A stretch of DNA of 64,000 nt. It comes from Sycobia sp. Sy_11 (Eukaryota; Arthropoda; Insecta; Hymenoptera; Epichrysomallidae). A program made the translations under genes and the position numbers. Position 1 is the stretch's first letter. The number at the start of each line of letters is the position of its first letter. The notes beneath the pieces are model-generated. The model had not been told where the DNA came from, searched no databases, and saw only the letters and a program-made list of their open reading frames with translations. Of the stretch, positions 36,888 through 48,073 are shown one piece after another. Location of the stretch: the NCBI GenBank assembly GCA_018907035.1, contig JACCIC010000223.1, positions 434,001 to 498,000 of the forward strand, in the 5' to 3' direction.

Positions 36888-37165
36888 CTTGACTATGTAA
36901 AAATTGATTCCAATACTTTCTTTTGTTTAAATTAAAAGTATTTACAAAGAATAAAACTATAAGTTGTTTTTTAAGCATCGCACGTTTATGTGTAATTGAC
37001 TGAGAATTCCAATTAAGAAAACATTTCATTTATGTAAATAAATAGAATACATTGATTATATTGATAAATGAATTACATTCAAGAGAAGTTTCAAATGATA
37101 AGGAATTCGAATACACTATACTTTCCTTATTTTATACTATCGTAGAAAGTCATTTTAAAGAGATT
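36888..37165 (+). repeat. 277 bp direct repeat, copy 2
   Basis: Partner of 34799-35075. It is followed at 37170-37250 by a segment that is the inverted counterpart of 35685-35760 (the right part of the MITE), so several mobile units are interleaved here. Confidence 0.7.
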
Positions 37166-37267
37166 GAACTTAACCGGATTTTAAGCATAATTAGAAGTAA
37201 AATAATGATTTAATATTGACACAATAATTATTAGAAAATCTCATAACGTAAGATCAATATATATATA

Positions 37268-38592
37268 TTAGACTGCGCCAAAATGACGAAGGTTGAAATT
37301 TTTTTCGGCACAACCCAAAATATTCAAGTATATACTGTAACTAGAACTGGTGATTTTTTTCAGATTTTTAAATTAATATTTACAACTATTACCGAAGGCA
37401 CGATTTTCTTATGGAGATTAACATTGAGTAATTTTCATATTCATTTTTCTATGACATAAAAATATAATAAAGACATATACTTTTGGCTCCAGATTTATAT
37501 GTATACGAACTGTAGATACACATTTTTTCATTTAAAAAAAATAATAATATCATAGAAATAATAACGTTTAAAAACCGTCAAAAATAGGCAAAAACAGCTA
37601 TTTTCGATACCCTTTTTTACCAAGTAAATATGTTTCAACTTGGCTGCTAAATTTATAACATGTAGATCTACTCTTTAAAAATCGACTGGCAAAATGAATT
37701 ATTCGATTATAATAATAAATAGGTATAAATAGTGTTTAAATGAAAAATTTTTCCATCAAAAAGTAGGTCAACTTGTCAAAGCAAGGCAATAAAAATTTTT
37801 ATAAGGGCTGTTAAAAGAAATAGAAAAAGTGAAAATGATACTTTCCGACAACCTGGACTCTGACCCTTTTTACAGGTAGAGCTCGAGCGCACCCTAATCC
37901 TCTAAATTAGGGTTTGCACCATATGAGGAGTTATACAGTGAAAAAAAATATTTTTATAATTTAAACAATTTATAAACAATAATATATCAGCACTATTGAA
38001 CAAATTTTCACATTTAAAATGAAATTTGAATGGTAAAAATCGGTTAATAATAAGAATTTATATATTAGATACGACAGCCCCTCAGATCACATATATGTTT
38101 AATGTAAAACGGTAAATATTAACCGATATTTAAAATTCGAAATTTGTTGTACTTATTATTAAAAACTAAAAATAAATAATTTTTAATTGTTTATAAATAT
38201 TAATTATTTTAAAAGATTATATATTTCTTGCATTTTGTGGGTTTATGGTTCGAACCCTAATTTAGAGGATTAAGGTTTTTTGCTTGGAAAAAGATGGCAA
38301 CTAACTAATTTATGGCAGATTCACCAGTTTGAGGAAAGTATCGATTACTAATACCACTCTAAAAAATTTGGTCCTTTTGTTTTTTGAGTATTAAGTTTTA
38401 TATACGTTGTAAATTTAGCACTTGCACAGCGAAGTTGGTACAACAGGTACATAAAAATTTCAAATGGCCTGCAATAGTTCTAAATATTAATTTAAAAATC
38501 TGAAAAAAATCACCAGTTCTAATTACACTATATACTATAATATTTTGGGTTGTGCCTAAGAAAATTTTGACCTTCGTCATTTTGGCGCAGTG

Positions 38593-38595
<3 letters not shown>
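37268..38595. mobile_element. DNA transposon with ~125 bp terminal inverted repeats
   Basis: Left end TTAGACTGCGCCAAAATGAC and right end, inverted, TTACACTGCGCCAAAATGAC, continuing through GACGAAGGT, GGCACAACCCAAAATATT and CAGATTTTTAAATTAATATT. TA-rich flanks fit a TA target. The interior has no gene but carries CTAATCCTCTAAATTAGGGTT (37892-37912) and its inverse (about 38253-38272), a core also found in both arms of the 14.3-16.9 kb palindrome. Confidence 0.75.

Positions 38596-38641
<46 letters not shown>
38595..38641. repeat. (TA)n microsatellite
   Basis: A TA run adjoining the right end of the long-TIR element. Confidence 0.95.
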
Positions 38642-38652
<11 letters not shown>

Positions 38653-38671
38653 ATACATATATAGCACCGTC

Positions 38672-38745
38672 GTACGTAGGCTGTAGTAGCCACACTTGCC
38701 AACGGAGCACGACCGCGCTCCTTGACATTATACTATACCAGCCCT
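38672..38745 (-). repeat. Copy of the MITE internal GC hairpin segment
   Basis: On the minus strand: CAAGGAGCGCGGTCGTGCTC, TTGGCAAGTGTG, CTACTACAGCC, matching 35605-35680. The hairpin is one base less perfect here. Confidence 0.6.
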
Positions 38746-38749
38746 AATC

Positions 38750-39081
38750 AACTACGTGGACATTTAATATTTTGCATGCTCAAATTCATAATAGTACATT
38801 GTGTCCGAAAACGCCTTTGCTCCCGTGTGTCACATACTATTTTTCCATACGACGTCGCTTTTTCTTTCTCAAAGAATTTGAATTCTATTAGTTGCCTATC
38901 TGTTTAGTAAAATCTATTCTCACTCTCGCAAGTGGCTGAATTTGAATGTAGTAAGTATATATGCCCATATCATTTGACCTATTACAAAACGCGTGCGTCC
39001 CCCAGCGATCCCTATGCGATTCCTTGCTTTACTTTTCAATTGAATTTAAAGCTATGTTAGGATAGATTAGTAAACGAAATA

Positions 39082-39084
<3 letters not shown>
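38750..39084. other. No recognisable gene
   Basis: Mixed-composition DNA; nothing recognised. Confidence 0.4.

Positions 39085-39144
<60 letters not shown>
39085..39144. repeat. (TA)n(TG)n microsatellite
   Basis: A TA run passing into TG repeats, next to the mariner deletion derivative. Confidence 0.95.
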
Positions 39145-39145
<1 letters not shown>

Positions 39146-39239
39146 ATGAGATCAGTCAATGAAGTAATGCTACAAAATTCAAAAACCGAGTATATTTAAA
39201 ATGTAAGGTACATCACTTCGATCCCTTTCAAGTCCGCTC

Positions 39240-39800
39240 CCGCATTTATACTCTTCTTTCAGTGAGTTTTCCAGTTTGCGTAACAATTCTGGAATAGTTC
39301 TTCTGGGACCTCTCTGAGTACCCTCGTCGCAGATTCTTGGATGTCTTCAACGGAGTCAAAATGTCGATCTTTGACGAATTTTTTCAAATGGCGAAATAGG
39401 AAAAAGTCGCAGGATGACATGTCAGGTGAATAGAGTGGTTGTGGTAATGTTGCGATGCGTTTCGACGCCAAAAACTGAGAGACACTAAACGCAGTGTGAC
39501 AGGGAGTATGATAATGATGCAGATCCCAAGTTTTCGCGATTTCTGGATGCACTCTAAGCACCCTGCTTCGTAATTTTTCGAGCACATTGCGGTAGAATAC
39601 TTGATTTACAGTTTGCCCAGGTAGCACAATCTCTTTGTGAACTCTTACGGCCTATTTGAAAATTGGTATGCCACCGAATTACCTGACTACGACTCAGGGC
39701 ATCACTACCATACACTTTAAGCAATTTTGCAGAAGTTTCTGTTCCGGTTTCGCCGAGTTTTGCACAAAATTTTATCGCGTGTGACGTCTGGGTTTACTCA
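39240..39800 (-). pseudogene. mariner internal-deletion derivative
   Basis: On the minus strand an N-terminal DNA-binding remnant (ALSRSQVIRWHTNFQIG, about 39710-39650, broken by stops) joins, a few codons later, LPGQTVNQVFYRNVLEKLRS from the catalytic half, so about half of the transposase gene is deleted. The remaining 122-codon frame (39627-39259) continues with PQPLYSPDMSSCDFFLFRHL and ends NCYANWK. HDNAPCH has become HYHTPCH, losing the second catalytic Asp; the third (CDFFLF) remains. Dead as an enzyme. Confidence 0.8.
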
Positions 39801-39830
39801 CCCTTCCGTACATATGAGCTTTTTTGTGTC

Positions 39831-41285
39831 AAGCATACGTATACATACATACACACACACATATACATATATATACATATATATACATATACATGCATAT
39901 ATGCACATATGCCTTACTACACTTGGCGTTTGAGCCTGGAGTTGCCTCCACGAGCTCTGGATCCCTGTGCCCTGATGTTTAATTGATATATAATAAGACT
40001 ATATATCAAAAAAAAGATGAAAAAAAGATGAAACCTAATCTCTATTGATTAATAGATGAAGGCCAAAAAACTTCTCGTGGATATGGGCTCCTTCTCTTAC
40101 AAGAAGACGCCCTTATCCGCCTTGCCCTACCAATCTAACCTTTCCCTACTGCTACTAAAAGTTCGACAGATGTAGAAGAGAAGAATTGGGGCTTGTATAG
40201 TCCCAGCCTTTTGCAAGGGGGACCCAATCACTTCCCCGTTAGGTTTATGGAGGGTAGAGTAAGGAAATGAATTAAAAAAATCGAGTGTTAAATTTTTGGT
40301 TTATTTACTTTTATTTCTCAATCAATGTAGAAACTCTAATCCACTTAGAGAGAGAGAGAGAGAGAGAGTTCGCTGCCTTTCCTTCCTGGCTGCTGTTGCT
40401 GTTGTTGCTGCTGTTGGTCGTGGTTTCGTTTTGAAGTTGAATGATAAGATTGAAGTGAAGAGTGTAGTGCGTGGAGTGAGGAGTGATAACGTAGGAGTAG
40501 TAGAGATAACGTAGACTTAGGAGTGATAGGAGTAATAGCACGGTGAGCATGAAAACCTGCTCTTTTTATAGGAGAAGCGCGGATATCTTCTATTCCTCGG
40601 AGTTTCCACTCCCGTGATTGGCCCGGAAAATTGGGGGGCTTGTGTTTCCCGTTGCGAGTGCTGGGACCCATAAGAATGGTTGTCACTCTCTTTCTCTCGA
40701 AGATTGCATTAGGTATATCAAAACTTACATTTGTAGTTTATAATATTATAATGTTTCTTATATTTGTATAAGCCCTTTTTCAACACAATTACTCTGTTTT
40801 GTACATTTGTTTAGTTATTGATTATTAATGGTACATATTTATTTTATATGTTTATTTATTATATATATATATATATTCTTTCGTTTTTTTTGTTATTTCA
40901 TAGTATATATAATTTTGATATTGTCATAGATATTTTATTATTCTATGGAAAAAAGCGTATATATCGATATCATTTTCTATACAAAAAAAAATCAACAGCG
41001 CCAACTTCCCAAATACGTCATTTATTTCAACAAATAGTTACAAACATTTCCCATTCGATTATACATGTATGGTTGCTTCGCCATCTTCCGCGCTATGCAG
41101 CCCCGCCTTCCCCCCTTTGGTGGCCGCCGCCACCTATTTTCCCGCGTCCCGCTTTTCCCGCTCGCAAGGTTCACATTATAATTTTAATTAATTGAGGGCA
41201 CGCAGGCCCACCCACCCGTTACCGCAATTTATAAGAGAGTCCCCTCGTACACTCGCTGCTGCTGGATATCTTCCGAGGTTGCTCT

Positions 41286-41287
<2 letters not shown>
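39831..41287. other. No recognisable gene
   Basis: Starts with CA/TA repeats (39840-39910). Stretches near 39905-39980, 40060-40260 and 40350-40690 are less AT-rich, with a CTG-rich run at 40388-40418, but no protein family is recognisable on either strand. Confidence 0.35.

Positions 41288-41337
<50 letters not shown>
41288..41337. repeat. (GA)n microsatellite
   Basis: About 25 uninterrupted GA units. Confidence 0.95.
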
Positions 41338-41342
<5 letters not shown>

Positions 41343-41795
41343 TAAAAGTTCGAACCAACCGTTTGATATTCACGTAACACTCCACACTACCGACAATATT
41401 TCCACAGTCTCAGTCCCTTTCTACCTTGCTTCTGACTACTCAAAAAAATTTCGCGCACGCCGCACTTCCAACTTCCACACTCTTCCCTTCCGAAACAAAC
41501 GAACTAGCACCGGGAAAATTAATTTTTTTTTTTGCAAAAGCCGTGACACGTGGGGATGCTACGAACTTCGAAAATCTTCTCAAGTTTTACCTGATCTTCA
41601 CTCCTCTTGCTCTTCCTCCCATCCGCGCTCTTCTTTTCGCCATGCGCCAATCGCCGTCTATCTTCTCCGATTTCCACCAATTAGCGTATGTCTTTTCCGA
41701 TCTGCGCCAATCGTTTCGACTGACATTGTCGGTCGGCAACGTCTTATTTTATGACTTGCGCCGCGCGCCAATTTCAAATTTTCTCGGGAGATATA

Positions 41796-41832
<37 letters not shown>

Positions 41833-42499
41833 CCGTCGTTAGTTCGGCGCGGCGTTGCTAAGAGCGGTGGCGCTGTCGACCGCTCCTTCTCCGCAGCGGC
41901 TTCCGTCTTCTTGTCGACTGCCACTTCGAGTGCGACCGTCTGCTGTGCGGGCAGCGCACGCCATGTCTCTCCGACTCTTACTAATACCTTCGTGTTGTTT
42001 CAGCATCTCCATCTGCCCTTCCTATTTGTTGAGCTGACGTCGTTGAGCTCGGTTGGAACATCGTCATTGCTGCTTTCTTTTTCCGTGTGCGGCTTCCTTG
42101 CCATGGTTACGACAGCACCCCATGCGGTGCCCGATATGCTGCATATAACCTAGTACGGCCACGTGCTTTCGGTCTTCCATTTTCCGTCTGCGGAGTTCAC
42201 ATGACTTTTTGGATTTTTGCCAGGTATGCTTTTCTGTATTTTCCTAGCTTAATCTCTTCACTCGTATCTACTTTAGAATTTTCATGCTATCAGTTTTCCT
42301 TTCGAGGTTATATTGTCTCTCTCTCTAGCTTCTTGTTTACCTTCCTATACCTCTCTTTCTCTCTCACTCTATCTTCTTCTGCCTTTGTTCAAATATCTGG
42401 GTCCATCTGTATCTCTCTGTTTTCCTTTCTCCCGATCTGACTTTCTTCCTTAGTATATAATTCATTCTTTCCATCCCTCTCTATATGTGTATTTTCTTT
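41338..42499. other. GC-balanced DNA of unknown nature
   Basis: Pyrimidine-rich, clearly less AT-rich than the window average, with a TA run at 41802-41830. Overlapping open frames on both strands show no recognisable domain. It may be part of a retroelement end adjoining the Gypsy-like fragment. Confidence 0.35.
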
Positions 42500-42880
42500 A
42501 TTTTCTCTGGATGCATAGCTTACTTTCGAAAATCTCGGTTGCGATGATTATGTCATCGAGGTACGAGAACGCGAAGGGCTCGAGCGCAGGACCGATGACA
42601 CGGTCGATCAGGCGCTGGAAACCTGCGCCTGCCTGGCTTAACCCGTAAGGCATCCTCGTAAACTGGAATAGGCCTTTTCCAGGGAACGTAAAGGCAGTGA
42701 TCGGCTTAGACGTAGGCGTCAGCGGTATCTGGTGATACGTGCTGCTAAGATCAAGGGTCGAGATATATCTCGCCCTCTGCAATTTGCGTAAAATGCTGTC
42801 CATGTATGGCGATGGATATGCATCCGCCTGTGACACTGCGTTGACCTTTCGGAAGGCGCCCGTCTGCTACGCGCACGCCT
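42500..42880 (-). pseudogene. Ty3/Gypsy-like reverse transcriptase fragment
   Basis: Minus-strand frame open from about 42880 to 42500: FRKVNAVSQADAYPSPYMDS, then LDLSSTYHQIPL (first catalytic Asp region), ITAFTFPGKGLFQFTRMPYG, GFQRLIDRVIGP and FSYLDDIIIAT, the YLDD box. This is the fingers/palm part of an LTR-retrotransposon RT. It stops abruptly after the YLDD region; RNase H and integrase are missing. GLSQAGAGFQ replaces the usual GL-x-x-AP-x-x-FQ. Confidence 0.85.
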
Positions 42881-43491
42881 TTTCCAGTACTCGGCTGCAG
42901 CATGCGGCCGCAAGCGTTCGCTATTTGCAAGCCGACGGGGCCCATGACAATTAACGCAGCGCCCGGGAGTGTCCCCCACGAGTACCGATGTCGACGCAGG
43001 GTGGCATGCACAAACACACGCGGGCACTAGCGTGGCGCTAGGCGACGGCGGGTGTTCACAAGGCCTCCTGCACGATGCCAGCGACACCAACAGTCGTCGG
43101 CTACCGCGGACGATCCCCTGGGTCTCGCGTGCTCCTCTCGTTCACAGACTTGGGACGCGTCACTGCAGACGGCACGGAATCTGTCGCGAAGTTTTTCTTT
43201 CCTCCGTGGAACGTCTGAAGCGCGTATCTAAATCTCCTCTTTGTTCGCTTTACACGACTCGGGCGCACGTGGCTCTCCTGTTATTATAAAAGACGAGACT
43301 AAACCGTTCTATCCGCCTCTCTGGAACGAATCTTCACCCCCTCTCTACCCGCTCACGAGTCCTTAGGCTCTAATAAATGCAATTCTACTTATAATTCTTC
43401 TAACGCGGCCGGTCGCCGCGTCGAGGTCGCGCCGTGTTTACATGCACGCACTGTGGCTTACGAGGCACATGTCAGATGCGGGCTCGTGACA
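42881..43491 (-). mobile_element. Gypsy-like LTR and gag remnant joined to RT
   Basis: Minus strand from 43491: TGTCACGAGCCCGC start, GTAAACACGGCG, CGACCTCGACGCGGCG, matching the solo LTR at 19551. Nearer the RT, about 42975-42920 reads CVNCHGPRRLANSER, like a first gag zinc knuckle (CX2CX4HX4C) with His and the last Cys changed. A second knuckle-like KGVRVADGRLPK follows in another frame. Protease and the start of RT are absent, so an internal deletion fused gag to RT. Confidence 0.55.
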
Positions 43492-43497
43492 ATATAT

Positions 43498-44063
43498 ATA
43501 TCATATATCATATCATATCATACCATACCATACTTCATTTCATATCATATCACATCATACTTCATATCATATCATATCATATCATACTTCATACTTACTA
43601 ATTTATAAGACAAAGCATTTTTTTTTGTACACGATAACCGAGAAAACTACTGAACCGATTGTTCTGAAAATTGTGACATTGATTCTATATTATCTTGGGA
43701 AGGATATAGGCTATGTTTTTTATTGAAAATCATTTTACTTTCATCAATAAATTAAGTTAATGGTTTTAACAATCAGGTTTACCAGCGTCCACTAGGAGAC
43801 GTCTTGAATCACCACAACCAACTCAAAGTAGTCCGCTTAATGTATTAATACCAGGCCAGCTCAGACAAATGATCATATCCATTTTTGGGATTCGTATCCT
43901 AAAGAAGGTGGGACGTAGTCGGTATTACCTTTTTTGTTATTTAGGTTAATCTGACACTACACTGACACCTTATCGATACCTTTTGATTTTTGTAGATTTG
44001 ATTTCTCTTACGTGAGAAAATCTGTCTCTCTTTCCCTCTCCCTACCTCTCTGTGTCTCAGTTC

Positions 44064-44125
<62 letters not shown>

Positions 44126-45160
44126 GTCTCTCTGTCTTTCTTTCTCCTTCTCTTATAAAATGGTTCTGTATACCAAATCATACTGAATATAATTTGTTAC
44201 GACAAATTATATTTTTCTTTTATGCTTCATATTTAACTTCAGAATTGTGACAAGAGACTGCTTTCTTTAGTTTGAACAAAAGAAATAATGGAAAAATAGG
44301 GTTCTTTTACTATCAAACTCAAAAGTACATATATATCGTCACTACGGCATAAAAAGGAAATATCCATCGTCTGCTTCAAAAATATGCTATTCGCCATACC
44401 ATTTTGCTTGAATTTCAGTTGGCATCACTAAAAGAATATTCACGGTATTTCCTTGAAAAAACGAAAATATACTAAATACGTAAAATATATTGTATGTATT
44501 TATATTGTATATATTATATATATACATTTTAAATAATGTTTCTACTGAGAAATATTGTATTGGCGTATACGGGCGGTTGATTACGATATCCCGTTGCTGC
44601 AAGACGATTTATATGGGCAGTTGTTTTGATGATAGAATGCGATGTCCAGGTGTCTCTGGGCGATTTCTATGAGGAATATTGTATTCAGTTGATAGAAAAC
44701 GATGTCAAGATATGAGGAAATCAACTTCTATGGGAAGATTCATTTTGAATCGGTACTCTTTCCGAACGACTTCTACGGGGACTTTCCTCTTTAGTTGGTA
44801 GGAAACGATGTTCAGGTATGGTGGATCAACTTCTGAAGGAAGTTTCGTGTTCGGATGGTAGAATGCGATTTCCAGGTGTTCTAGAACGGCTTCTACGGAG
44901 AGTGTCATGTATAATTAGTGGGAAACGATGTCCAGGTATGTCATTACGACTTCTATGAAGCGATTAATATTCTATCATTCGGACACGCACTCTGCCAGTA
45001 AGAGTCCTCCCGAGATAACTAGACATTGAATAAAATGGTCGGTAAAATATCAACTTTTTGAAGTGGACGCTTCATTGAAACAGCTTTTTATACAGATGCG
45101 ACGATAGGTAAATTACGGTCAATTATTTATAGAAACATAGATATATAGAGCATATATATG

Positions 45161-45234
<74 letters not shown>

Positions 45235-45315
45235 ACTTTTTACTTAGATATTATTGAATGATTTATGAAATCCCTTAAATAGTCATATCGGGCGAAGCCG
45301 AACGAGGGATGCTAG
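43498..45315 (+). mobile_element. Full-length non-autonomous Helitron
   Basis: 5' TCATA-type pentamer array (43498-43596), TACTAATTTATAAGAC, ACTACTGAACCGATTG, AGGATATAGGCTATG. In order follow a (CT)n tract (44066-44121), the TGACAAGAGACTGC block, an array of ~60 bp units (44530-45010), the tail with (TA)n/(GA)n (45172-45232), and the terminus GGGCGAAGCCGAACGAGGGA, then TGCTAG with CTAG at 45312-45315. About 1.8 kb, no gene. The terminal hairpin is imperfect (GGCTTCG-type stem). Confidence 0.88.
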
Positions 45316-46738
45316 CATTATATACATATAGTATTATATATAGTATTATATATATATATATATATATATATGCATACATTTTTAACGTGAGTTACAAGTA
45401 AAGAAAACCGTCTACATTATTATTACAGTTAGATCTACGCGCGAATTTATTTCTATAACTAATAAACAAACAAACACAAACGTAGAGTAGAATAAATAGA
45501 ATAAATTAATCGTATATTACTTTAACCAATAGAAATAATATTAATTTATTTTAAATAAACAGTAGCCAATCAGATTTTTGTAAACGTACTTTTACCAAGT
45601 ATAAAAGTGCGCTAAATTTTGCCAGAAGTGCGATTCACTTTCGGCACTGGTTGAGGACGGATACTTTTCGAGCGACGAAACGAATCGACAAAACTCGAAT
45701 AGATTCTCCTTTTCCTTGGGGCAGATTCGATTTCGGCACTCGTTGAGGAAGGATACCTCTCAAGTAACGAAATAAATTGATACTCCTTCGACTGATCAAT
45801 TCTTTCCTTTTTCTGGTGAAAAACTCGTTTTGGAGGCAAAAGGAAGGCACCTTTACTCGTAAAAAGGAGTTAAAAAAACTGCTAGCTCAGGTGAACAGGC
45901 ACACCTGACTTCTGAAAATGTAGTGTTTAAGTCATCTAGAAAAATACATAAGAAAAATTTAGCGAAATAAAAGCATTTAAATTTAATTTAAATTCGAGAC
46001 AGAATATAACTTATTTGGAGAAATTACGCTCCTTTTCTCCGAATTAAATTATTATAATACACCGACAAAATTCTGCCAGACAGACAACTAAAAATGTAAG
46101 TCAGGTAAATAGACCTCGTTGAGTAAATAAATTATTTAATGTATGTGAGACGCACTTGAAAGCGATTATTTTAATAAGAATTAAATATATCCGTTATTAA
46201 AATTTCGACCTTTTTATATTACTGATAAGGCACACCTTAAAGTAATATAAAAACGAACAAGTGTCGTTGCGAAATAAAATTGTCAAAACGCACTTGATTT
46301 CTTATAAGTAGACGAACCGGGCCTTACGGATAATTATATGAAAATATAGAAATAGTAGAAAGAGGAAGAATATTGGTTAAGGCCGTTCGAAATCTCGGAA
46401 CCCGAAATAATCAGATTAGCGGGCGATACTTTGTAAATATATATATATATTCATAGGATATTCGAAAAGCGAAATAATAATTTATTATTTTATTCATTTA
46501 TATGTTGCAGGGAATCCACACGGAGATCCTGATTATAAATAGTTCAGTTATTTATTTTACATTTTTTTTTGTATTTACTTAAACAGAATATACTATATAT
46601 TATAATTTAATTAAAATTTTATGAGTTAAAGTTATTCACCTATATTTTCCGATTACCAATCCCGATACGCTCCTCCCTCTTCATCTGAACCCTAATAGTT
46701 TAATAAAAATTATAAACAGAGCCGAGACGGAGCGTTAT
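45316..46738. other. Non-coding DNA with a promoter-like start
   Basis: Contains a CCAAT/TATA pair (45566-45607) and, just downstream, two copies about 90 bp apart of a ~50 bp unit (TTCGGCACT...GTTGAGGA...GGATAC; 45641-45693, 45731-45783), then a hairpin TCAGGTG/CACCTGA (45888-45909). The short minus-strand frames over the repeats resemble no family. It could be the leader of a retroelement. Confidence 0.4.
45566..45607 (+). promoter_or_regulatory. CCAAT box plus TATA box
   Basis: GCCAATCAG (CCAAT at 45566-45570) and TATAAAAG (45600-45607), about 30 bp apart, in an otherwise AT-rich stretch. This spacing is plausible for a polymerase II core promoter. No gene downstream is recognised, so it may drive a retroelement or non-coding transcript. 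Confidence 0.35.
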
Positions 46739-46782
46739 AAATTAATAAATATTCCCATCGGTCTTACTGTCCAATTAAATAA
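46739..46782 (-). repeat. Penelope-associated end block
   Basis: ATTAATAAATATTCCCATCG and GGTCTTACTGTCCAATT. Paired with an inverted block at 47605-47650. Confidence 0.5.
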
Positions 46783-46831
46783 AAATCATATCAATACATA
46801 TCCATATCAAAATTAATACACATATATATGC

Positions 46832-46832
46832 A

Positions 46833-46865
<33 letters not shown>

Positions 46866-46896
46866 GTGCGTGTGTATGTGTGTGTGTAAATTTATG

Positions 46897-46950
<54 letters not shown>
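46832..46950. repeat. (CT)n and (TA)n microsatellites
   Basis: A CT run (46832-46861), TG-rich spacer, then a TA run (46899-46950). Confidence 0.95.
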
Positions 46951-46951
<1 letters not shown>

Positions 46952-47097
46952 CTTGGGCTACTACGGCCCTGATTAATATTGGAACAATCGATAAAACAGA
47001 ACAGCATTTTTCGTACACTTCGAGTTCCATTAACTTCCGCGGTATGTTAAAAATTAGGCGCTGCAATCGATTTTAATTTCTGTCAGATGTATGGAGC

Positions 47098-47498
47098 ACT
47101 CTTAATACCAGACCAGTTCAATTGAATGGTTATATCCAACTTTGGGATTCATATCCTAAAGACGGTGTGACGTTGCTCGGTATTACTCTTTTTCGTTTTC
47201 CCGGTTAATCGGACACTAATCTCACACCTCATGGATATATTTTGATTTTTGTAAATTTTATTTTCTCTTACGTGGAAAGATCTCTCTTTCTCTCTCTCTC
47301 TTTTTCTCGTTTGTGTCTTATAAAATGGTTATGTATGCCTAATTATACTGAACATAATTTGTGACAACAAATTATATTTTTCTTTTATGCTTCATATTTA
47401 ACTTCAGAATTGTGACAATGGACTGTGTTTTTTTCATTTGAACAAATGAAATGAGGGCAAAATTGGGTTCTTTAACCACAATCTCGAAACTATGTTTA

Positions 47499-47506
<8 letters not shown>
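47098..47506 (+). mobile_element. Helitron internal fragment
   Basis: TAATACCAGACCAGTTCAA, CAACTTTGGGATTCATATCC, CGGTTAATCGGACAC, ATGGATATATTTTGATTTTT, a reduced CT tract and TGACAATGGACTG, in family order. Both termini are missing. Confidence 0.75.

Positions 47507-47589
<83 letters not shown>
47507..47589. repeat. (CT)n(TA)n compound microsatellite
   Basis: A CT run passing directly into a TA run at the place where Helitron copies normally carry TA. Confidence 0.95.
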
Positions 47590-47594
<5 letters not shown>

Positions 47595-47604
47595 GTATAT
47601 TATT

Positions 47605-47650
47605 TTTAATTTAATTGGACTGTAAGTCCAATAGAAATATTTATTAATGT
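47605..47650 (+). repeat. Penelope-associated end block, inverted
   Basis: TTGGACTGTAAGTCCAATAG and AAATATTTATTAATG, the inverse of 46739-46782. Here the block itself has become a small palindrome (TTGGACT-GTA-AGTCCAA). Confidence 0.5.
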
Positions 47651-48073
47651 AATCTAAAAACAGTCGACATAAGCATAATTAAATTATGTTAAGATATTAA
47701 ATAGTTATTAACTTATCCATACTATAATCGCCATCTATTTATACGATAAGTTTAAGATTTCTTGAATAATTTTTAATAGAAATAAGAGTATACAAAATTA
47801 GTATATCAAGTTGATTAATTAATGAAAGTTGAATAACTATCAAATAACTCAAATAATTATCAATATTAAAATCATACATTTTGCTCTGTCTCTACTATTT
47901 TAGGTAAAGGCTAGAACAGTGTACGTTGTAATTGTGCTAGGAATAGTCGCTGTTTTCGTTCTATTTTTCGATCTTCCGACACAATGACGACATTACATTT
48001 CAACCTATAATACATTTAATGTATTATATCTATAGTTGCAAATTAGTAAAGCCTTCTCAGTGCATTGGTTATA
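47651..48073. other. No recognisable gene
   Basis: AT-rich DNA; nothing recognised. Confidence 0.4.

Noticed and set aside
40345..40686. Gln-tract frame on the minus strand
   Set aside because: The Gln run comes from a short CTG-type repeat; flanking residues show no family and no splice context.
41287..41754. 155-codon plus-strand frame after the GA tract
   Set aside because: It begins in Arg-Glu repeat from the microsatellite and overlaps other open frames; no domain recognised.
42719..43090. 123-codon minus-strand frame overlapping the RT
   Set aside because: It is a different frame from the RT. Only its short knuckle-like stretch is used as gag evidence; the rest is a shadow.
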